From an uncultured Oscillospiraceae bacterium (lineage in GTDB: Bacteria; Bacillota; Clostridia; Oscillospirales; Oscillospiraceae): 17,427 bases of DNA. Positions 1 through 7,937 of the stretch are shown one piece after another. Position 1 is the first letter of the stretch, and every line of letters begins with the position of its first letter. The notes under the pieces were generated by a model, which was not told the DNA's origin, made no database searches, and saw only the letters and a list, made by a program, of their open reading frames with translations. Position numbers and translations under genes: made by a program. The DNA lies in contig CAKTXB010000011.1 of assembly GCA_934630555.1 (NCBI GenBank), forward strand, positions 1 to 17,427, written 5' to 3'.

Positions 1-331
1 CTATCAGGTCGTGCAGGCTGCACGCCTGTACCGCAACGAGATCGCCATTGCAGCCTATCCGCACACCATCTCCCGCACCGTTGCCGCACAGGCAGCGGAC
101 GAGCTGTTGAACGTCTCCGGCATTCTCACCTCGTTTGTCCTCTACCCTGCCGGTGAGCAGGTCATCATCTCGGCCCGTTCGATCGGCGAATGTAACGTAC
201 AGGTCGTGCTGGAAGCTCTCGGCGGCGGCGGCAATGCAGCCACTGCCGGCGCGCAGGTATCCGGCAAACCACTGCGCACCGTGCTGGAGGAGCTGGTCGC
301 AGCCATTGACAAATTCTATGACAATCCGTAA
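1..331 (+). CDS. gdpP: GdpP-like DHH/DHHA1 phosphodiesterase, C-terminal fragment
   Basis: This is the 3' end of a gene that begins before the window; the reading frame is open from base 2 and ends at TAA 329-331. The about 109 visible residues look like the DHHA1 domain of a GdpP/YybT-type protein, a membrane phosphodiesterase that degrades cyclic-di-AMP. Supporting features are the segment around 'SRTVAAQAADELLNVSGI', the 'ISARSIGECNVQVVLEALGGGG' region (residues about 55-76 of the visible part) and 'AGAQV' after it. The glycine-rich motif is normally GGGH; here the fourth position is followed by Asn (GGGGNAATAG). The identification rests strongly on context, because gdpP directly upstream of rplI and dnaB is a conserved Firmicutes order. 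rplI follows after 28 bases, probably on the same transcript. The N-terminal membrane, PAS, GGDEF and DHH domains cannot be seen, so activity cannot be judged. Confidence 0.85.
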   Translation, partial: YQVVQAARLYRNEIAIAAYPHTISRTVAAQAADELLNVSGILTSFVLYPAGEQVIISARSIGECNVQVVLEALGGGGNAATAGAQVSGKPLRTVLEELVAAIDKFYDNP

Positions 332-359
332 AAAACCGTCTGAAAGGAGCCTACCGAAT

Positions 360-806
360 ATGAAGGTAATTTTAACACAGGACATCCGCGGCAAAGGCAA
401 GCGCGGTCAGATGATCGAAGTTTCCGACGGCTACGCCCGCAACTATCTGCTGCCCAAAAAGCTGGCGCAGGAGGCAAATGCCGATAACGTCAACACCATG
501 CGTATGAACGACAAGGCCGCCGCTGAGCGGCAGGCCAAGGAACGTGCCGAGGCTATGGACATCAAAAGCCGCATGAAGGACTTCACTGTCATCGTCACTG
601 CCAAGGGCGGCGGCGCAGGCCGTCTGTTCGGCTCGGTCACAAACACAGAAATTGCCGAGGCGCTTGAGGCCCAGCAGGGCGTAAAGCTCGACAAGCGCAA
701 GCTCGTGCTCGACGAGCCCATCAAAACTGCCGGCGTATACACCGTCAAGTGCAAGCTCGGCTATGAGATCACCGCTGACCTCAAGGTCGAAGTCAAGGAG
801 GCCTGA
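360..806 (+). CDS. rplI: 50S ribosomal protein L9
   Basis: This encodes a complete 148-residue protein, the normal length for bL9. L9 binds 23S rRNA near the base of the L1 stalk and helps hold the reading frame. The N-terminal domain starts with 'MKVILTQDIRGKGKRGQMIEV' and continues with 'DGYARNYLLPKKLA', the classic L9 rRNA-binding signature (residues about 1-45). A charged connecting helix follows (about 48-76). The C-terminal domain contains 'GRLFGSVTNTEIAEAL' and the 'KRKLVLDEPIKTAGVYTVKCKL' strand region. The ATG at 360 is chosen because an AGGAG at 345-349 lies 10 bases upstream; a longer open frame upstream has no L9 similarity. The gene sits between gdpP and dnaB, as in many Firmicutes. 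Confidence 0.98.
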   Translation: MKVILTQDIRGKGKRGQMIEVSDGYARNYLLPKKLAQEANADNVNTMRMNDKAAAERQAKERAEAMDIKSRMKDFTVIVTAKGGGAGRLFGSVTNTEIAEALEAQQGVKLDKRKLVLDEPIKTAGVYTVKCKLGYEITADLKVEVKEA

Positions 807-863
807 TCTTAACAAACGCGCGCTGCACACCCGGTTCCCGTTTTTGGAAGGAAGTGAACTCGT

Positions 864-2201
864 ATGGACGAATTACTCACACGGCAGGCGCCGCAGGCGT
901 TGGAGGCTGAACAGTCTGTCCTTGGCTCCATGCTCATTGACGAACGCTGCGTGCCGGACGTCATCGGCATCCTCCGCCCGGAGGATTTTTACCTGCGTCA
1001 GAACCGTGAGATCTATGAGACGATCTATGCGATGTTCAACTTCTCGGAAAAGATCGACCCGGTCACCGTGCTGGATAAAATGAAGGAGCGCGGTGTCTAT
1101 GACGAACAGCGCTCTTATGACTACATTGCCCAGCTGCTGCAGATCACGCCCACAGCGGCAAATGTCAGGCAGTACTGCACCATTGTCCACGACAAGGCGC
1201 TGCTGCGTGACCTTGCCGGTGCGGCCGGAGAGATCAGCGATATGGTCTATGCAGGCAGCGGCACGGCGCAGGATATGCTGGAAGCCGCCGAAAAGAAGGT
1301 CTACGCCCTGCGCCGCGAAAATTCCGGTGACAGCTTGCAGCACATCGGCAAGGTGCTCATCAACGTCTATGACCGATTGGAAGAGCTGGCGCAATCGGAC
1401 AGTACCATTCCGGGCCTGTCCACCGGCCTGCATGATCTGGATCGCAAGATCAGCGGGCTGAACAAGTCGGACCTGCTGCTCATCGCAGGCCGCCCTGGTA
1501 TGGGAAAAACATCTCTGGGGCTGAACATTGCGCTGAACGTAGCCAAAAAATATACGAAAACCGTTGCGTTTTTTTCACTTGAGATGTCGCGCGAGCAGTT
1601 GGCGCAGCGTCTGCTCTCCAATGAGAGTTTTGTGGATAACCAGAAGCTCGTCACCGGCCAGCTGACCGACGAGGACTGGGGCAAGCTCTCCATCGCCTCG
1701 TCCGCACTCAGTCAGACCGACATCCGCGTGGACGACAACCCATCCATCACGGTGGCGGAAATGAACGCCAAGTGCCGCCGGCTCGACAATCTTGGTCTGG
1801 TGCTCATTGACTATCTACAGCTTATGACGTCCGCAGCACCCGGAAAATCGAGTGAGAACCGCGTCACCGTGGTCAGTGAGATCTCCCGCGCGCTTAAGAT
1901 CATGGCAAAAGAGCTGAACGTGCCAGTCATCTGCCTCAGCCAGCTTTCGCGTGCCAATGAAAGCCGTACCGACAAGCGCCCCATGCTGTCCGACCTGCGT
2001 GAATCCGGCGCGATCGAGCAGGACGCCGACTCGGTCATGTTCATCTATCGCGACGATTATTATAATAAAGACTCGGAAGAAAAAAATGTGGCCGAGTGCA
2101 TCGTGGCCAAGAACCGCCACGGCGAGACCGGCACGGTCAAGCTGCAATGGCTGCCGCAGTTTACCACATTCTCCGATTTGGAGTGGAAACATGAGGCGTG
2201 A
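864..2201 (+). CDS. dnaB: Replicative DNA helicase DnaB
   Basis: This encodes a 445-residue hexameric helicase that unwinds DNA ahead of the replication fork (the gene called dnaC in Bacillus). The N-terminal all-alpha domain spans about residues 8-115 ('PQALEAEQSVLGSMLID' is typical of the family). A linker helix follows, then a RecA-like motor from about 183. Walker A is GRPGMGKT at 209-216 and Walker B is LVLIDYLQL at 312-320. The LSQLSR segment at 358-363 and the DLRESGAIEQDAD stretch around 377-389 are the conserved DnaB motifs. No intein is present, although dnaB is a common intein site. The start has a GGAAGGA site about 10 bases upstream. The 3' end overlaps the tilS start by 11 bases, indicating coupled translation. 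Confidence 0.98.
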   Translation: MDELLTRQAPQALEAEQSVLGSMLIDERCVPDVIGILRPEDFYLRQNREIYETIYAMFNFSEKIDPVTVLDKMKERGVYDEQRSYDYIAQLLQITPTAANVRQYCTIVHDKALLRDLAGAAGEISDMVYAGSGTAQDMLEAAEKKVYALRRENSGDSLQHIGKVLINVYDRLEELAQSDSTIPGLSTGLHDLDRKISGLNKSDLLLIAGRPGMGKTSLGLNIALNVAKKYTKTVAFFSLEMSREQLAQRLLSNESFVDNQKLVTGQLTDEDWGKLSIASSALSQTDIRVDDNPSITVAEMNAKCRRLDNLGLVLIDYLQLMTSAAPGKSSENRVTVVSEISRALKIMAKELNVPVICLSQLSRANESRTDKRPMLSDLRESGAIEQDADSVMFIYRDDYYNKDSEEKNVAECIVAKNRHGETGTVKLQWLPQFTTFSDLEWKHEA

Positions 2202-3531
2202 CATTCTCTCCTTCTGGCGTGCGCAGCATCTGCCGGAGGGCTGCACTGTCACGTGCGCCGTATCCGGCGGCGCGGACTCCGTTGCACTGCTGCACTGCCT
2301 GTGCGCGCTGCGATCAGAGCTTTCCATCACCGTGCGCGCGGCGCACTATAACCACCATCTGCGCGGCGCGGAATCGGAACGTGACGAAGCGTTCGTCCGT
2401 TCGCTATGCAAAACGCTGAACATTCCGCTCACTGTTTCCGGCGGCGACGTTGCCGCTATGGCTGCTGGCTCCGGCAAAAGCACGGAAGAAGCCGCGCGCC
2501 ATGCGCGTTATGCTTTTTTTGCGTCACTGGGCAGCATCGTTGCCACCGCGCACACTGCCGACGATAATCTGGAAACGGTGCTGCTCAATCTTCTTCGCGG
2601 CACAGGTCTGGACGGCCTGTGTGGCGTGCCCGTCCGGCGCGATACACTGATCCGCCCCATGCTGTGCTGCACCCACCGGCAGGCGCTTGCCTATCTGGCC
2701 GAGCACAGCCTTGACCATGTGGAGGACTCCACAAACGCGCAGCCAAACTGCCTGCGCAACCGCCTGCGCCAGCAGGTCATCCCGCTGCTGCAGGCAGAAA
2801 ATCCAGCGCTTACACAAAGCACGCTGCATATGACGCAGCTGCTGCGCCAGGACGCTGCTCTGCTTGACGCGCAGGCACGCGCTGTATTGGACGCCGCAAA
2901 GTCCGGCGCCGGCTGGTGCTGCTCTGCCTTTCTGTCGCAGCCGGAGGCCATCCGTACCCGTGCCATCCGTGCACTGCTGCTGGATGCCGGCGTTTCCAAG
3001 CTCACACACCGGCACATCGAGTCCGTCTGTGCGCTGCTTGCCGCAAATGATCCATCAGTGCACTGCGACCTGCCGGGCGGACTGACCGCCATGCGGCAAT
3101 ATGGCCAGTTGCTGCTTACATCGTCCACCCAGCCTGTGCGATGGCAGGAAACTCCGCTTCCACTGGATACGTGGGTGCAGATCCCCGGTGGGCGGATACA
3201 CTGTACACGCACATCCGCTCTGACCGCTGCGGAACGCAGCCTGGCCGCTGCAGCACTGCGCACAGATGTCGTTGATTTGCCAACGCTCTGCGTCCGCCCA
3301 CGCCGCACGGGCGACACTATCCGTCTTCCCGGCGGCACAAAGACGCTCAAGCGTCTTTTCATTGACCGCAAAATTCCCCAGCCGCAGCGGGATCTGCTTC
3401 CCATTGTGGCAGACAGCCACGGCGTGCTGGCCGTGCCCGGGCTCTGCGCCCACCAAACCAGTATGGCAGGCATCGGTGACGACGCCCTGATCATAAAAAT
3501 AGAGAAAGAGGATACCAGTCGCTATGATTAA
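2191..3531 (+). CDS. tilS: tRNA(Ile)-lysidine synthetase TilS
   Basis: This encodes a 446-residue enzyme that attaches lysine to C34 of the CAU-anticodon tRNA-Ile, switching it to read AUA. The PP-loop ATP-pyrophosphatase signature SGGADS is at residues 25-30. The family motifs HTADDNLETVLLNLLRG (121-137), DSTN (179-182) and RNRLR (189-193) follow. The C-terminal TilS domain ('RPRRTGDTIRL' followed by 'KTLKRLFIDRKIPQPQRDLLP', about 382-415) is also intact. The open frame extends upstream inside dnaB. The ATG at 2191 is preferred because it gives a normal TilS N-terminus and has GGAG at 2180-2183, 7 bases upstream. It overlaps dnaB by 11 bases and hpt by 8 bases, so dnaB-tilS-hpt are probably one translationally coupled unit. 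Confidence 0.96.
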   Translation: MRRDILSFWRAQHLPEGCTVTCAVSGGADSVALLHCLCALRSELSITVRAAHYNHHLRGAESERDEAFVRSLCKTLNIPLTVSGGDVAAMAAGSGKSTEEAARHARYAFFASLGSIVATAHTADDNLETVLLNLLRGTGLDGLCGVPVRRDTLIRPMLCCTHRQALAYLAEHSLDHVEDSTNAQPNCLRNRLRQQVIPLLQAENPALTQSTLHMTQLLRQDAALLDAQARAVLDAAKSGAGWCCSAFLSQPEAIRTRAIRALLLDAGVSKLTHRHIESVCALLAANDPSVHCDLPGGLTAMRQYGQLLLTSSTQPVRWQETPLPLDTWVQIPGGRIHCTRTSALTAAERSLAAAALRTDVVDLPTLCVRPRRTGDTIRLPGGTKTLKRLFIDRKIPQPQRDLLPIVADSHGVLAVPGLCAHQTSMAGIGDDALIIKIEKEDTSRYD

Positions 3532-4081
3532 TACCTTTGACATGATGCAGGACATTGAGCGTGTTCTTGTAACGGAGGAAGAGATCCATCAGCGCATCCG
3601 TGAAGTCGGTGCGCAGATCTCGGAAGACTATCGCGGCAAGTGCCCTATTCTGGTCGGCGTACTCAAGGGCGTTGTTCCGTTCTTTGCCGAAATGGCGCAC
3701 GCCATCTCCATCCCCGTGCAGGAGGATTTCATGTGCGTCACGTCCTTTGAGGGCGGCACAGAATCCACCGGCAAACTGACATTCCGCAAGGATATTGACC
3801 ATGACATTGAGGGCCGCGACATCATCATTCTGGAGGACATCATCGACTCCGGCAGCACGCTCAAGCTCATCTGCGACCTGTTCCGCCGCCGGAATCCAAA
3901 CTCCATCAAGATCTGCACGCTGCTCGACAAGCCCTCAGGCCGCAAAGTCGAGCTGGCGCCGGATTACGCGTGCTTCACCATTCCGGCTGCATTTGTGGTC
4001 GGCTTTGGCTTGGACTATGAAGATTATTACCGCAACCTGCCCTTCGTCGGCGTACTCAAGCCGTCAGTCTATCAGGACTGA
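3524..4081 (+). CDS. hpt: Hypoxanthine phosphoribosyltransferase
   Basis: This encodes a 185-residue cytosolic purine-salvage enzyme that converts hypoxanthine (and usually guanine) plus PRPP into IMP/GMP. The PRPP-binding signature ILEDIIDSGSTL is at residues 102-113, with the two acidic residues E104 and D105 preceding the loop. The GVLKG loop is at 45-49 and the base-recognising lysine region LLDKPSGR at 133-140. The C-terminal 'VGFGLDYEDYYRNLPFVGVLKP' block is diagnostic of bacterial Hpt. A purine-rich AGAGAAAGAGGA stretch ends about 10 bases before the ATG. The gene overlaps the end of tilS by 8 bases and is followed by ftsH after 20 bases, the conserved tilS-hpt-ftsH arrangement of Firmicutes. 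Confidence 0.96.
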   Translation: MINTFDMMQDIERVLVTEEEIHQRIREVGAQISEDYRGKCPILVGVLKGVVPFFAEMAHAISIPVQEDFMCVTSFEGGTESTGKLTFRKDIDHDIEGRDIIILEDIIDSGSTLKLICDLFRRRNPNSIKICTLLDKPSGRKVELAPDYACFTIPAAFVVGFGLDYEDYYRNLPFVGVLKPSVYQD

Positions 4082-4101
4082 AGGGCAAAAGGAGGCCCTG
4101 C

Positions 4102-5925
4102 TTGAACCATTCAAGATCTCCATATACGCCATCGCTGGTATTTCTGGCCGTGGTGCTGGTTTTTGTACTTGTCAGTGGGATGCTCTCGCCCAAAACGGCA
4201 CAGCAGCTGACCTATTCCGAGGTCGTGGAGCAGTTTCAAAATGAGCAGGTCACGTCCTTCACACTGGAGGGTACAACGCTCACGCTCCATCTGCGCACGC
4301 TGAGCAGCGATGCAGCCAGCGTCTATGCCGAAATTGGCGATGTGGAAACCTTTCACAAAGACCTTGACATGCTCATTGCCGTGCAAAGTGCCACTGGCAT
4401 TTTGACGAGCTATGATTATCTGCCCGAACCGCCCACACCCTGGTATCGTGCTGCGCTGCCGTATCTTCTGGCCGGCGCAGTGGTCCTGTTCATCTTGTTT
4501 ATAATGCAAAGCCGCGCCGGCGGCGGCCCGGCTGCCATGTCGCAATTCACGCGTGCCGACGCGCGGCTTGGCCCAGACCGGCGCGCCCCGGTCACGTTTG
4601 CTGATGTGGCTGGCGCCGATGAGGAAAAGGCCGAGTTACAGCAGATCGTTGATTTTCTGCGTGATCCCAAGCGTTTTTCCGCCATGGGCGCGCGCGTGCC
4701 AAAGGGCGTGCTGCTCGTTGGCCCGCCGGGCACGGGCAAAACACTGCTGGCCCGCGCGGTTGCCGGTGAGGCGGACGTTTCGTTCTTTTCCATCTCCGGC
4801 TCTGACTTTGTGGAGCTCTATGTCGGCGTTGGTGCAAGCCGTGTGCGTGACCTGTTCCAACAGGCCAAAAAGCTCGCACCCAGCATCGTCTTTATCGACG
4901 AAATCGACGCTGTGGGCCGGCAGCGCGGTGCCGGACTTGGCGGCGGTCACGATGAACGCGAGCAGACACTCAATCAGCTGCTTGTCGAAATGGACGGCTT
5001 CGGCAAAAATGAAGGCGTTATCGTTATGGCAGCCACGAACCGCAAAGACATCCTCGACCCCGCGCTGCTGCGCCCGGGCCGCTTTGACCGGCAAATTTAC
5101 ATCGGCGCGCCCGACTGGCACGGCCGTGAAGAGATCCTCCGCGTTCACGCCAAGGATAAACCCATTGCCGATGACGTTGACTTCACTGTACTTGCCAAAA
5201 CAACTGCCGGCTTTACCGGTGCAGATCTGGAAAACCTCATGAATGAAGCTGCGCTGCTGGCGGTGGAGCGGGAGCACCCTGCCATCACACGCGCCGATCT
5301 GGAGCAGTCTATGATCAAGGTCATCGCCGGACCGGAAAAGCACAGCCGCGTCGTATCCCCGCAGGAGCGGCGACTGGCCGCCTATCACGAGGCCGGACAC
5401 GCAGTAGCCATGTACCGCCTGCCCACGCAGGACCCGGTACACCAGATCACCATTGTGCCGCGCGGCAGCGCGGGCGGCATGACCATCAGCCTGCCGCAGG
5501 ATGACCACAGTTACGCCTCGCGCAACGAGCTGTTTGAAACCATTGTATCGCTTCTCGGCGGCCGTGTGGCAGAACGTCTTATGCTCGACGACATATCCAC
5601 CGGCGCCTCAAACGACATCCAGCGCGCCACGGCGCTGGCCCGTGAGATGGTCACCAAATACGGTATGAGCGACCAGCTCGGCCCGGTCAGCTATGACGCC
5701 GGCGGTGAGATTTTCGTTGGCCGCAGCATGGAAAAGACCCGCATCTACTCTGAGCGCACCGCCGGGAACATCGATGAAGCCATTCACGCCATCATCCAGC
5801 GCGCGTATGACCGCTGCGAGGAGCTGCTCCGCGCGGATGAGGGCAAGCTCACGCAGATCGCAGACGATCTGCTGGAAAATGAGACCATGGACCGTCCTCA
5901 CTTTGAGGCTATCATGGAGGCATAA
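4102..5925 (+). CDS. ftsH: ATP-dependent zinc metalloprotease FtsH
   Basis: This encodes a 607-residue membrane-anchored AAA+ protease that degrades membrane and regulatory proteins. The first membrane segment is at residues about 11-27. A small extracytoplasmic domain follows, then a second segment at about 118-136. The AAA module has Walker A GPPGTGKT (207-214), Walker B IVFIDEID (262-269) and the second region of homology with '[20 protein letters not shown]' (311-330). The zinc site HEAGH is at 429-433, and the downstream '[15 protein letters not shown]' provides the third ligand region. The start is TTG at 4102, 6 bases after a strong GGAGG (4091-4095); no ATG fits the N-terminus better. 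At 607 residues it is slightly short for the family, mainly in the C-terminal tail, but all catalytic parts are present. Confidence 0.97.
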   Translation: MNHSRSPYTPSLVFLAVVLVFVLVSGMLSPKTAQQLTYSEVVEQFQNEQVTSFTLEGTTLTLHLRTLSSDAASVYAEIGDVETFHKDLDMLIAVQSATGILTSYDYLPEPPTPWYRAALPYLLAGAVVLFILFIMQSRAGGGPAAMSQFTRADARLGPDRRAPVTFADVAGADEEKAELQQIVDFLRDPKRFSAMGARVPKGVLLVGPPGTGKTLLARAVAGEADVSFFSISGSDFVELYVGVGASRVRDLFQQAKKLAPSIVFIDEIDAVGRQRGAGLGGGHDEREQTLNQLLVEMDGFGKNEGVIVMAATNRKDILDPALLRPGRFDRQIYIGAPDWHGREEILRVHAKDKPIADDVDFTVLAKTTAGFTGADLENLMNEAALLAVEREHPAITRADLEQSMIKVIAGPEKHSRVVSPQERRLAAYHEAGHAVAMYRLPTQDPVHQITIVPRGSAGGMTISLPQDDHSYASRNELFETIVSLLGGRVAERLMLDDISTGASNDIQRATALAREMVTKYGMSDQLGPVSYDAGGEIFVGRSMEKTRIYSERTAGNIDEAIHAIIQRAYDRCEELLRADEGKLTQIADDLLENETMDRPHFEAIMEA

Positions 5926-5933
5926 CACAGGCA

Positions 5934-5968
5934 AAAAGCCGCACCGGCGCACCGCCGGTGCGGCTTTT
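5934..5968 (+). terminator. Strong hairpin after ftsH (terminator or attenuator-like)
   Basis: A perfect 15-bp stem (5934-5948 with 5954-5968) encloses a 5-base loop GCACC. The descending arm ends in only four T's followed by AC. It starts 8 bases after the ftsH stop and fits a rho-independent terminator for the gdpP-ftsH run. The T tract is short, and the ribosome binding site of the next gene begins two bases after the stem. Confidence 0.75.
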
Positions 5969-5980
5969 ACAGGAGGCCGT

Positions 5981-6877
5981 ATGTACTACCGAAGCCTGAA
6001 CGAAGCCCTGCGCCAGCAGTTTGGCTGCAAGGTCTATAAGCTCGCGCTGCGCGGCGCCAGCACCTGCCCAAATCGTGACGGCACGTGCGGCACACGCGGC
6101 TGCATCTTCTGCACCGGCAGCGGCGAATTTGCTGTGCCGGCTGACGGCAGCATCCGGCAGCAGTTGGAAGCCGCCATGGCGCACGTGTCCGCTAAAAACC
6201 ACGGTGGAAAATACCTTGCCTATTTTCAGGAGTTTACAAACACCTACGAGCCCGTTTCTATCCTTCGGCCGCGTTTTGAGGCCGCCATTGCCCACCCGGA
6301 CGTCGTCGCCCTCTCCATTGCAACGCGCCCCGACTGCCTGCCGCCGGATGTACTGGAGCTGCTGGCCGAACTGGCACAGCAAAAGCCTGTCTGGGCAGAA
6401 CTGGGGCTGCAAACCATGCACGAGGCTACAGCGAAGCATATCCGCCGCGGCTATCCCCTGCCCGTCTATGACCGCGCCGTTCAGGAGCTGCACGCCGCCG
6501 GCGTTTCAGTCGTTGCGCACATGATCCTCGGCCTGCCGGGCGAAACACCGGAGGACATGGTGCAGACCGCGCGTTATATCGGCGCGTCCGGTGCAGACGG
6601 CATCAAGCTCCATCTGCTGCACGTGCTGCAAAACACCGATCTCGCGCGCGACTATGCCGCCGGAAAATTCCGCACGTTGGAGCTGGACGAATATATCACC
6701 ATTCTGGAACAATGCCTTGCCGTTTTACCTCCAAACATCGTCATCCACCGCCTGACCGGCGACGGTGCAAAGCGCAGCCTTATCGCGCCGTTGTGGAGCG
6801 CCGATAAAAAGCGCGTCCTCAATACCATCCGCCGCCGGTTTAAACAGGACAATGTTGTGCAGGGCAGCGCACTGTGA
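5981..6877 (+). CDS. Radical SAM protein of the YhcC/YtqA (TIGR01212) family
   Basis: This encodes a 298-residue radical SAM protein of a widespread family (Escherichia coli YhcC, Bacillus YtqA) whose function I cannot state with confidence. Cysteines expected to hold the [4Fe-4S] cluster lie in 'STCPNRDGTCGTRGCIFC': C29, C41 and C44, a wider spacing than the classic CX3CX2C but typical for this family. C36 is an additional cysteine in the loop. Further family features are 'YFQEFTNTYEP' (about 81-91), 'SIATRPDCLP' (about 113-122), 'WAELGLQTMHEAT' and 'HMILGLPGETPEDM' (about 181-194). The ATG at 5981 has AGGAGG 4 bases upstream and gives the usual N-terminus; the longer upstream frame runs inside ftsH. 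There is no room for a promoter between the preceding hairpin and this gene, so expression probably depends on read-through. Confidence 0.9.
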   Translation: MYYRSLNEALRQQFGCKVYKLALRGASTCPNRDGTCGTRGCIFCTGSGEFAVPADGSIRQQLEAAMAHVSAKNHGGKYLAYFQEFTNTYEPVSILRPRFEAAIAHPDVVALSIATRPDCLPPDVLELLAELAQQKPVWAELGLQTMHEATAKHIRRGYPLPVYDRAVQELHAAGVSVVAHMILGLPGETPEDMVQTARYIGASGADGIKLHLLHVLQNTDLARDYAAGKFRTLELDEYITILEQCLAVLPPNIVIHRLTGDGAKRSLIAPLWSADKKRVLNTIRRRFKQDNVVQGSAL

Positions 6878-6880
6878 TAC

Positions 6881-6909
6881 TTGCAATTTTCGCGCTATTA
6901 TGCTACCAT
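6881..6909 (+). promoter_or_regulatory. Predicted sigma-A-type promoter for the HD-domain gene
   Basis: TTGCAA (6881-6886) and TACCAT (6904-6909) are separated by 17 bases, and TGC directly precedes the -10 box, giving an extended -10 (TGN). The likely transcript start is near 6916, about 26 bases before the ATG at 6942. The assignment is by eye; the -10 hexamer is only a partial match. Confidence 0.5.
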
Positions 6910-6941
6910 GCGCGTAGGTAAATCTACATGGAGGCGATCTC

Positions 6942-7538
6942 ATGCACAAAAGCGAACTCACCCGCCAGCAGGCGCTTGACCTGCTGCGGCAGTACAACAA
7001 AGAACCGTTCCACATTCAGCACGCGCTCACCGTGGAGGGCGTCATGCGCTGGTACGCAAACGAGCTTGGCCACGCGGATGAAGCCGACTACTGGGCAACT
7101 GTCGGTCTGCTGCACGACATTGACTTTGAGCTCTATCCGGAACAGCACTGCCAAAAAGCGCCTGATCTGCTGCAAACCGGCGGTGTGGGCGAAGATATGA
7201 TCCACGCCATCTGCTCGCACGGCTATGGCATTTGCTGCGATGTAGAGCCGCAGGAGGAAATGGAAAAAGCTCTCTTTGCCGCCGACGAACTCACTGGTCT
7301 CATCTGGTCCGCCGCGCTCATGCGCCCATCCAAGAGCGTGCAGGACATGGAGCTCAAAAGCCTGAAAAAGAAGTATAAGGACAAGAAATTCGCTGCCGGC
7401 TGCTCACGTGACATCATTCAGACTGGCGCGGAGCGCCTCGGCTGGGAACTGGATCAGCTGCTGGAGCAGACCATTCTCGCTATGCGCAGCTGTGAAGCCT
7501 CTGTAGCCGCAGAAATGCAGGCGCTGGGGTTGGCATGA
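6942..7538 (+). CDS. HD-domain phosphohydrolase-like protein
   Basis: This encodes a 198-residue soluble protein with an HD metal-dependent phosphohydrolase fold. The candidate metal ligands are H27 ('HIQHALTVEG'), the HD pair H58-D59 ('VGLLHDIDFELYPEQH'), H93 ('AICSHGYG') and D115 ('FAADELTGL'). This matches small Clostridia proteins usually annotated only as HD-domain or hydrolase proteins. The C-terminal part is helical and lysine-rich around 139-149. The substrate is unknown; nothing nearby points to a nucleotide or signalling role. The ATG at 6942 has GGAGG at 6930-6934, 7 bases upstream. A promoter-like sequence just upstream suggests it is transcribed on its own rather than with the radical SAM gene. 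Confidence 0.85.
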   Translation: MHKSELTRQQALDLLRQYNKEPFHIQHALTVEGVMRWYANELGHADEADYWATVGLLHDIDFELYPEQHCQKAPDLLQTGGVGEDMIHAICSHGYGICCDVEPQEEMEKALFAADELTGLIWSAALMRPSKSVQDMELKSLKKKYKDKKFAAGCSRDIIQTGAERLGWELDQLLEQTILAMRSCEASVAAEMQALGLA

Positions 7539-7619
7539 GTGCACCACGCGCCGGGCTGCAAGTCATTTCCGGCGTCGGGCCAGATATGGAGCGCCATCTC
7601 AACCCCCTTGGTGTCTTTA

Positions 7620-7875
7620 TGCTCACCGAAAGTCAAAACCTCCGGCTAAGCCGGAGGCTTGAATAAGCCCTAGAAGGGCTTTTTACCGGCTGGCATCTAA
7701 AGATGCACTGAATGATTTTTCACTTGCATCAAATGCCCTGCCGCCCGTAAACGGGCATCAGTCGCTTTTATCGAGTGCATACGAATTTGTTTGATTGTTA
7801 TTCTCGACTCGCTTCGCTCGATGCTTGAAGCTAAAGCTTTTTTACGGGACACCTCCACCGGCATAGCCGGTGGTT
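7620..7875 (+). mobile_element. Putative non-autonomous IS200/IS605-type element or structured RNA (hairpin array)
   Basis: This stretch has no coding potential, is visibly AT-richer than its neighbours, and carries a run of very tight hairpins. They are an 8-bp stem with loop TAA (7639-7657), a 7-bp stem with loop AGA plus a T run (7665-7684), a 6-bp stem with loop AA (7693-7706), a 6-bp stem with loop AA (7743-7756), a 5-bp stem with loop AA plus six T's (7828-7843), and an 8-bp stem with loop ATA (7855-7873). The first and last hairpins share the core CCGGC-NNN-GCCGG and face the flanks with A-rich and T-rich tracts. This is how subterminal hairpins of IS200/IS605 elements are arranged. 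No transposase or TnpB remnant is present. Strand and exact ends are uncertain, and a structured non-coding RNA remains possible. Confidence 0.5.
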
Positions 7876-7889
7876 TCCGAAGCCAACGG

Positions 7890-7925
7890 AAAGCGCCCCG
7901 CCGCGATGCCGCGGCGGGGCGCTTT
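7890..7925. terminator. Bidirectional intrinsic terminator between the hairpin element and gltX
   Basis: A perfect 15-bp GC-rich stem (7890-7904 with 7911-7925) encloses the 6-base loop GATGCC. It is followed by TTTTATTATT on the plus strand and by a shorter CTTTCC on the minus strand. It lies 12 bases beyond the gltX stop, so it probably ends gltX transcription and also stops plus-strand transcripts coming from the HD gene or the hairpin element. Confidence 0.85.
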
Positions 7926-7937
7926 TATTATTCTGTA

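Noticed and set aside
807..863. Possible terminator or promoter between rplI and dnaB
   Set aside because: Only a weak AAACG/CGTTT pairing is visible, without a solid stem or a -35/-10 pair; the genes are probably co-transcribed.
4636..5508. Minus-strand open frame of 290 codons opposite ftsH
   Set aside because: It lies entirely within the FtsH AAA and protease coding region, with composition typical of an antisense shadow and no start signals.
7806..7819. CTCGCTTCGCTC as a possible hairpin or operator
   Set aside because: It is a mirror repeat rather than an inverted repeat, so it does not form a hairpin or a usual dimer site.
7639..7873. Possible CRISPR-like repeat array
   Set aside because: The hairpins differ in stem sequence and spacing, so there is no direct repeat with unique spacers and no cas gene.
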